From LMUY01 sp965199555 (lineage in GTDB: Bacteria > Pseudomonadota > Alphaproteobacteria > Acetobacterales > Acetobacteraceae), in assembly GCA_965199555.1 (NCBI GenBank), contig CBDASJ010000012.1, positions 196,499 to 260,498 on the forward strand: a stretch of DNA of 64,000 nt, given 5' to 3'. Each line of letters begins with the position of its first letter. Position 1 is the stretch's first letter. A program made the position numbers and the translations under genes. Below the pieces are notes generated by a model. That model worked only from the letters and a program-made list of their open reading frames with translations. It ran no database searches and had not been told where the DNA came from. This document shows, one piece after another, positions 59,580 to 64,000 of the stretch.

Positions 59580-60224
59580 CTAGGGCGGGTTCGCCCGCAC
59601 TGGCAAGGGGTTGATCAGGGCCGCGCCGGCATCCGGCGTGGCCGCCCGGCCTGCCTCCACATGCGCTGCCAAGGCCGCGGGATACAGGCGGTGCTCCTGC
59701 GCCAGCACGCGGGCGGCCAGGCCGTCCGGCGTGTCGCCAGGCAGCACCGGCACCGCGGCCTGGGCCAGGATCGGCCCGTCATCCATCACGTCCGTCACCA
59801 GGTGCACGGTGCAGCCATGCACCCGGCACCCTGCGGCCAAGGCGCGCTCGTGCGTGTGCAGCCCAGGGAAGGCGGGCAGCAGCGACGGGTGGATGTTCAG
59901 CATGCGCCCGGCCCACCGCGCCACCAGCCAGGGCGTAAGCAGCCGCATGTAGCCCGCCAGGCACACGATCCCGATGCCGTGCTCGGCCAGCACCGCGTCG
60001 ATCGCCCGCTCATGCGCTTCCCGGTCGCGGCCGAACGCCCGGTGGTCGACCGCCACCGCCGTCACGCCATGCTGCCGCGACCAGTCTAGGGCGGGCGCGG
60101 CGGGCTGGTTGGACAGAACCAGGCCGATCGTCGCGGGGAAATCCGGCTCGGCTGCCGCTTCCAGCAGGGCGACCATGTTGCTGCCGCGCCCGCTGGCCAG
60201 CACGGCCACACGGGGGCGGGTCAC
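59580..60224 (-). CDS. purN: Phosphoribosylglycinamide formyltransferase
   Basis: The 214-residue enzyme transfers formyl from 10-formyl-THF to GAR in purine synthesis. Motifs: VAVLASGRGSNMVALLEAA, the catalytic Asn/His region MLNIHPSLLPAFPGLHTH, and the Asp in VTDVMDDGPILAQAAVPV. The GTG start overlaps the purM stop by 4 bp (GTGA). A longer in-frame extension within purM is a shadow. Confidence 0.94.
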   Translation of the reverse strand: MTRPRVAVLASGRGSNMVALLEAAAEPDFPATIGLVLSNQPAAPALDWSRQHGVTAVAVDHRAFGRDREAHERAIDAVLAEHGIGIVCLAGYMRLLTPWLVARWAGRMLNIHPSLLPAFPGLHTHERALAAGCRVHGCTVHLVTDVMDDGPILAQAAVPVLPGDTPDGLAARVLAQEHRLYPAALAAHVEAGRAATPDAGAALINPLPVRANPP

Positions 60225-61240
60225 CGGATGGTGACGCTGGCCGGCCCGCTGCCGGGCTCGGTCCTGCCGATGGTGAACACGGTTTCGCCGTGCTCCTCCA
60301 GCAAGGCGGTGGCGGCCGCGGCGTCCTCGACGATCAAGGCCATGCCGATGCCGCAGTTGAACACCCGCAGCATCTCGTCCTCGGCGACGCCGCCGCGCTC
60401 CGCCAGCCAACCCATAACCGGCGGCCGCGGCCACCGGGCGTCCAGCACGGCGTCCACGCCGTCGGGCAGGGCGCGCGGCAGGTTGCCGGGCAGGCCGCCC
60501 CCGGTGATGTGCGCCGCCCCGCGCAGCAACCCGGCGCGGTGCAGCGCTAGCACCGACTTCACGTAGATGCGGGTCGGCTCCATCAGCGCTTCCGCCAGGG
60601 TGCGGCCGGATGCGAACGGCGCCGGGTCGCCCCAGCCGGCGTTGCCGCCTGCAACGATGCGCCGCACCAGGGAAAAGCCGTTGGAATGCACGCCCGAACT
60701 TGCCAGGCCGAGCACGGTTTGGCCGGGCGCCACCCCGAACGGCAGCAGGCTGCCCCGTTCCGCCGCGCCCACGGCGAAGCCGGCCAGGTCGTAGTCGCCG
60801 CCACGGTACAGGCCGGGCATCTCCGCGGTTTCGCCACCGACCAGCGCGCAACCCGCCAATTCGCAGCCGCGGCCGATGCCGGCGACCACGCGGGCCGCCT
60901 GGTCCACGTCCAGCGCGCCGGTGGCGAAGTAGTCGAGGAACACCAGCGGCTCGGCACCCTGCACCACCAGGTCGTTCACGCACATCGCCACCAGGTCGAT
61001 GCCGACGGTGTCGTGCTGCCCGGTGTCGATCGCGATCTTGAGCTTGGTGCCCACGCCGTCGGTGGTCGACACCAGCACCGGGTCGCGGAACCCGGCGGCT
61101 TTCAGGTCGAACAGCGCGCCGAACCCGCCCAATCCGCCCATCACCCCGGGGCGGGTGGTGGCAGCCGCCACCGGCTTGATGCGCTCCACCAGCGCATCGC
61201 CGGCCGCGATGTCCACCCCGGCGTCGCGATAGGTCGTCAT
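60221..61240 (-). CDS. purM: Phosphoribosylformylglycinamidine cyclo-ligase
   Basis: A full-length AIR synthetase (339 aa): YRDAGVDIAAGDALVERIKP, GGFGALFDL, VSTTDGVGTKLKIAIDTG, MCVNDLVVQGAEPLVFLDYF, GGETAEMPGLY and AHITGGGLPGNLPRALP. It makes aminoimidazole ribotide before purN's partner steps are complete; purM-purN is the standard operon. Confidence 0.96.
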   Translation of the reverse strand: MTTYRDAGVDIAAGDALVERIKPVAAATTRPGVMGGLGGFGALFDLKAAGFRDPVLVSTTDGVGTKLKIAIDTGQHDTVGIDLVAMCVNDLVVQGAEPLVFLDYFATGALDVDQAARVVAGIGRGCELAGCALVGGETAEMPGLYRGGDYDLAGFAVGAAERGSLLPFGVAPGQTVLGLASSGVHSNGFSLVRRIVAGGNAGWGDPAPFASGRTLAEALMEPTRIYVKSVLALHRAGLLRGAAHITGGGLPGNLPRALPDGVDAVLDARWPRPPVMGWLAERGGVAEDEMLRVFNCGIGMALIVEDAAAATALLEEHGETVFTIGRTEPGSGPASVTIR

Positions 61241-61300
61241 TTCCCGGGCAACCTCGCGGAATGCTGTAGCCGCCCCGGTGGATAGGCTATTATCGCCGGC

Positions 61301-61351
61301 ATGACGAGAGCGCGAAGCCCTGGCGGCGGAACTTGGCGGGTGCGGGCATGA
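61301..61351 (+). CDS. Possible leader peptide before the AI-2E transporter (16 aa)
   Basis: A short frame (ATG ... GTG CGG GCA TGA) encodes an arginine-rich peptide (MTRARSPGGGTWRVRA) whose stop overlaps the transporter's ATG by 4 bp. It could couple translation to the transporter gene. It is too short to judge by coding statistics. Confidence 0.35.
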   Translation: MTRARSPGGGTWRVRA

Positions 61352-62502
61352 GCCACGCGAGCACCCGCGTCGCCCCGCGCCTGCCGGAGCTGCCGGCCCC
61401 GCCCGCCGCCCCGCCGGAGCCGCCGCACGCCACCCGGGCGCAGCGCATCGCGCTGTTATGCGGCCTGGGCTTTGCCGCGCTGGCGGCGGTGCAGTTGTTC
61501 GCGTCCATCCTGCTGCCGTTCGTCGCGGCGGCGGGCATCGCGTATTTCCTGGATCCGCTGGCCGGGCGGCTGACGCGCGCCGGGATGGGCCGCAGCCTTG
61601 CCGCGACGCTGCTGGTGGTGGGGCTGGTGGCGCTGGGCCTGCTGTTCGCCCTGCTGCTGTACCCGCTGATCCTGGCGCAGGTCGGCATCCTGATCTCCCG
61701 CGTGCCGGCCTATGTGGACGACCTCCGCATCTGGGCCGGCCAGGTGATCGTCCATCTGCAGGAGCGGTTGGGCGAGGAATACGTCGACGGCAAGCTGCGC
61801 GACCTGGTCAGCGGCCAGGCGGGCGCCATGCTGGGCTTCCTGGCCAGCGCGCTGAGCCGGATCGTCGGCGGCGGCTTTGCCTTGTTCAACGTCCTGTCGC
61901 TGCTGGTGGTCACGCCGGTGGTCGCGTTCTACCTGCTGCGGGACTGGCCGGCGGTGGTCCGGCGCGTGGATGGCTGGCTGCCGCGGCGCTATGCAGGGGT
62001 GATGCGGCAGCAGGCGACCGAGATGGACCGCATCCTATCCGCCTGGCTGCGGGGCCAGGCGCTGTGCTGCGTGCTGCTGGCGGCGTATTACGCGCTGGCG
62101 CTGCAACTGGTCGGGCTCGACCTGGGGCTGATCGTCGGGCTGACGGCGGGCCTGCTGTCCTTTATCCCCTATGTCGGGTCGATCACCGGGGGCGTCACGT
62201 CCATCGGGCTGGCGCTGGCGCAGTTCCCCACCTGGACCGGGGTGGCGGAGGTGGCGGTGGTGTTCGTCACCGGGCAGTTGCTGGAAGGCTACGTCATCTA
62301 CCCGCGCTTCCTGGGCGACCGGGTGGAGCTGCATGCCGTTTGGGTGATCTTCGCGCTGTTCGCCGGCGGGGCGGTGTTCGGCTTCCTTGGCGTGCTGCTG
62401 GCGGTGCCGGTCGCGGCCATGATCGGCGTGCTGGCGCGGTTCTGGCTGCGGCGCTACCTGGGCAGCCCGCTGTACTCGGACCCGCCGGTCGGGGAAGCGT
62501 GA
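61348..62502 (+). CDS. AI-2E (PerM/TqsA-like) family transporter
   Basis: The 384-residue membrane protein has the AI-2E family layout: paired hydrophobic segments, the middle loop LISRVPAYVDDLRIWAGQVI, FYLLRDWPAVVRRVDGWLPR, and the conserved late GLLSFIPYVGSITGGVTSI and EGYVIYPRFLGDRVELHAVW. Substrates vary (autoinducer-2, sodium/lithium, other). In alphaproteobacteria it often lies between purM and hdaA, as here. The start at 61348 is supported by the leader overlap; a TTG at 61333 is possible. Confidence 0.9.
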   Translation: MSHASTRVAPRLPELPAPPAAPPEPPHATRAQRIALLCGLGFAALAAVQLFASILLPFVAAAGIAYFLDPLAGRLTRAGMGRSLAATLLVVGLVALGLLFALLLYPLILAQVGILISRVPAYVDDLRIWAGQVIVHLQERLGEEYVDGKLRDLVSGQAGAMLGFLASALSRIVGGGFALFNVLSLLVVTPVVAFYLLRDWPAVVRRVDGWLPRRYAGVMRQQATEMDRILSAWLRGQALCCVLLAAYYALALQLVGLDLGLIVGLTAGLLSFIPYVGSITGGVTSIGLALAQFPTWTGVAEVAVVFVTGQLLEGYVIYPRFLGDRVELHAVWVIFALFAGGAVFGFLGVLLAVPVAAMIGVLARFWLRRYLGSPLYSDPPVGEA

Positions 62503-63155
62503 TGCAGCCGGCCCAGCTCGCGCTGCCGTTCGCGCACGACGTGGCGTATGCCGCCGTGGACTTCATGCCGGACCCCAGCAACGGCGCCGCCCTGGCCTGG
62601 CTGGACGCGCCGTGGCCGTTCGGCCGGCTGGCGCTGTGGGGCGAGGCCAGTTGCGGCAAGACGCATCTGCTGCACGTGTGGGCCGAACGCTGTGGCGCGG
62701 CGGTGCTGTTCGGGCCGGAGCTGCGGGGGCTGCTGCGCCTGCCGGACTCCGGCGGGATCGCCGTGGACGGGGCGGACGCGGCGGCGGAGCAGCCTTTGCT
62801 GCACCTGCTGAACGCCGCGGCGGAAGCGCATCTGCCGGTGCTGCTGGCCGCCCGGGCGGCGCCGGCCCGCTGGCCCACCAGCTTGCCCGACCTGGCGAGC
62901 CGGTTGCGGGCGACGGTGGCCGTGGAGCTGGGCCGCCCGGGGGACGACATGCTGCGTGCCTTGTTCGCCAGCCAGCTCGCGTCCCGGCAACTGACCGTGC
63001 CGGCCGCTTTGCAGGACTGGCTGCTCCGGCGCCTGCCGCGGGAGCCTGCCGCCCTGCGTGCCGCCGCGGCACGGTTGGACCTGGCCGCGCTGGCCGCCGG
63101 TCGCCGTGTGACGCACGCCATGGCGGCGCAGATCGTGGCAATGGAGCCGGCCTAG
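62502..63155 (+). CDS. hdaA: DnaA regulatory inactivator homologue HdaA
   Basis: The 217-residue protein is a short AAA+ ATPase related to DnaA domain III. It has an N-terminal clamp-binding-like QLALPFAHD motif (4-12), a P-loop GEASCGKTHLL (47-57) and LPDLASRLRATVAVELGRPG with sensor-like arginines. Hda with the beta clamp stimulates ATP hydrolysis by DnaA to prevent re-initiation. Its start overlaps the transporter stop (TGATG). Confidence 0.88.
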   Translation: MQPAQLALPFAHDVAYAAVDFMPDPSNGAALAWLDAPWPFGRLALWGEASCGKTHLLHVWAERCGAAVLFGPELRGLLRLPDSGGIAVDGADAAAEQPLLHLLNAAAEAHLPVLLAARAAPARWPTSLPDLASRLRATVAVELGRPGDDMLRALFASQLASRQLTVPAALQDWLLRRLPREPAALRAAAARLDLAALAAGRRVTHAMAAQIVAMEPA

Positions 63156-63237
63156 CGTTCTCTGCCCTTGTGCTGCCACACCGGAGCGCAATCTGCCAAA
63201 GGCAGCCAGGTGGCTGCCCCTCCTGCATCGGACTGAC

Positions 63238-64000
63238 ATGAAGGTCTTTGGCGCCCTCCTCGCCTTTGTCGGATTGCTGCTCGTCATGCAGGACGCGTTC
63301 GAGGTGATGCTGCTGCCCCGCCGGGTGCGGCGCCACCTGCGGTTCATGCGGGTGTATTTCCGGTCGAGCTGGCGACTATGGTCGGGCCTTTCGGTCCGCA
63401 TCGCCTCGCCCACCCGCCGGGAGCATTTCCTCGGCCTGTACGGGCCGCTGTCCATGTTGTGCCTGTTTGCCTTGTGGGCGGGGGCGTTGATCACCGCCTT
63501 TGGCACGCTGGTCTGGGCGCTCCAGCCGCCGATCGGCATGCCCGGCAGCGGGTCGGCGTTTTCCGAGCAGGTTTACATGAGCGGCGTGACCTTCTTCACG
63601 CTCGGCTACGGCGACATCGTCCCGCACAGCCCCCTGGCCCGCGCGCTGTCCGTGCTGGAGGCGGGCACCGGGATCGGCTTCATCGCCGTGGTGATCGGCT
63701 ACCTGCCCGTGCTGTACCAGTTCTTTTCGCGCCGGGAAGCGCATGTCATCCAGCTCGACGGACGCGCCGGGTCGCCGCCGACCGCGGCGATGATGCTGTG
63801 CCGCCATGCCGAGGGCGGCGGGCTGGAGCAGTTGAACGTGCTGTTGCGGGAATGGGAGGTGTGGGCCTCCGAGCTGCTGGAAAGCCACCTGTCCTATCCC
63901 ATGCTGGCGTACTACCGGTCCCAGCATCACAACCAATCCTGGCTGTCGGCGCTGGGCTGCGTGATGGACGCCTGCGCCCTGGTGCTGGTGGGCGTGCCCG
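63238..64000 (+). CDS. Two-helix potassium channel-family protein, 3' end outside the window
   Basis: At least 254 residues are visible. Helix 1 is MKVFGALLAFVGLLLVMQ; a further pair of hydrophobic segments follows at 63-95, then the pore helix and selectivity filter FFTLGYGDIVPH (filter TLGYGD, 121-126) and the final helix EAGTGIGFIAVVIGYLPVLY. This is the Ion_trans_2 pore. A cytoplasmic segment with unknown fold follows and runs off the window. TLGYGD instead of TVGYGD is seen in some bacterial channels. Confidence 0.85.
   Translation, partial: MKVFGALLAFVGLLLVMQDAFEVMLLPRRVRRHLRFMRVYFRSSWRLWSGLSVRIASPTRREHFLGLYGPLSMLCLFALWAGALITAFGTLVWALQPPIGMPGSGSAFSEQVYMSGVTFFTLGYGDIVPHSPLARALSVLEAGTGIGFIAVVIGYLPVLYQFFSRREAHVIQLDGRAGSPPTAAMMLCRHAEGGGLEQLNVLLREWEVWASELLESHLSYPMLAYYRSQHHNQSWLSALGCVMDACALVLVGVP

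Noticed and set aside
1..64000. CRISPR array or prophage
   Set aside because: No regularly spaced direct repeats, cas genes, or phage structural, terminase or integrase genes were found.

Overview
The window is a 64 kb piece of a GC-rich (roughly 70 %) chromosome. Several pairings point to an alphaproteobacterium, most likely Rhodospirillales/Acetobacteraceae: an Hsp20 gene followed by a DUF1150 gene; purN-purM divergent from an AI-2E transporter gene and hdaA; a tiny aa3-oxidase subunit IV gene; a DUF2336 protein; def-fmt-truA beside dapD-dapE; and a tRNA-Arg(CCU) split by a group I intron. The taxonomic call is inference from gene content. No rRNA, CRISPR array or prophage was seen.

Layout. 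1-5 kb: a truncated PAS protein, comM and a deacetylase on the minus strand, divergent from a family-5 substrate-binding protein (SBP). 5.08-9.43 kb: a low-GC mobile insertion cassette with perfect 18-bp terminal inverted repeats. It sits between the SBP stop codon and the ribosome site of an M81 (MlrC-like) hydrolase gene, carries five or six small genes of unknown role, and has two nested IS5-family elements. 9.4-22 kb: housekeeping and catabolic genes (M81 hydrolase, CNNM/CBS protein, DadA, a two-subunit 3-oxoacid CoA-transferase, IlvE, an FAH-family hydrolase, an MFS transporter), tRNA-Ala(GGC) with a HicAB-like module, and the intron-split tRNA-Arg(CCU).

22.2-34.1 kb is an accessory sugar/glycan cluster. 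Eight plus-strand genes (two sugar-nucleotide epimerases, a GT4 glycosyltransferase, three CgeB-like glycosyltransferases, a medium-chain dehydrogenase and a Gfo/Idh/MocA oxidoreductase) are chained by 4-bp stop/start overlaps. Around them lie a TIM-barrel protein whose sequence order looks circularly permuted, a methyltransferase, a histidine phosphatase and a GT9-like protein. Together they look like a pathway that makes and attaches a modified sugar to a surface or storage glycan. This is the best candidate in the window for an undescribed system.

34.2-53.4 kb: two GSTs around two paralogous SBPs, recR, a DHA2-type exporter, a LivJ-like SBP, an MBL-fold hydrolase, a GNAT-GNAT-PP2C operon, a winged-helix/TPR regulator broken by three single-base frameshifts, two small unknown genes, a molybdenum hydroxylase large subunit, a DUF2336 protein and a diguanylate cyclase. 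53.5-64 kb is core metabolism and information processing: dapD-dapE, truA, fmt, def, hsp20-DUF1150, purN-purM, an AI-2E transporter, hdaA and a truncated K+ channel.
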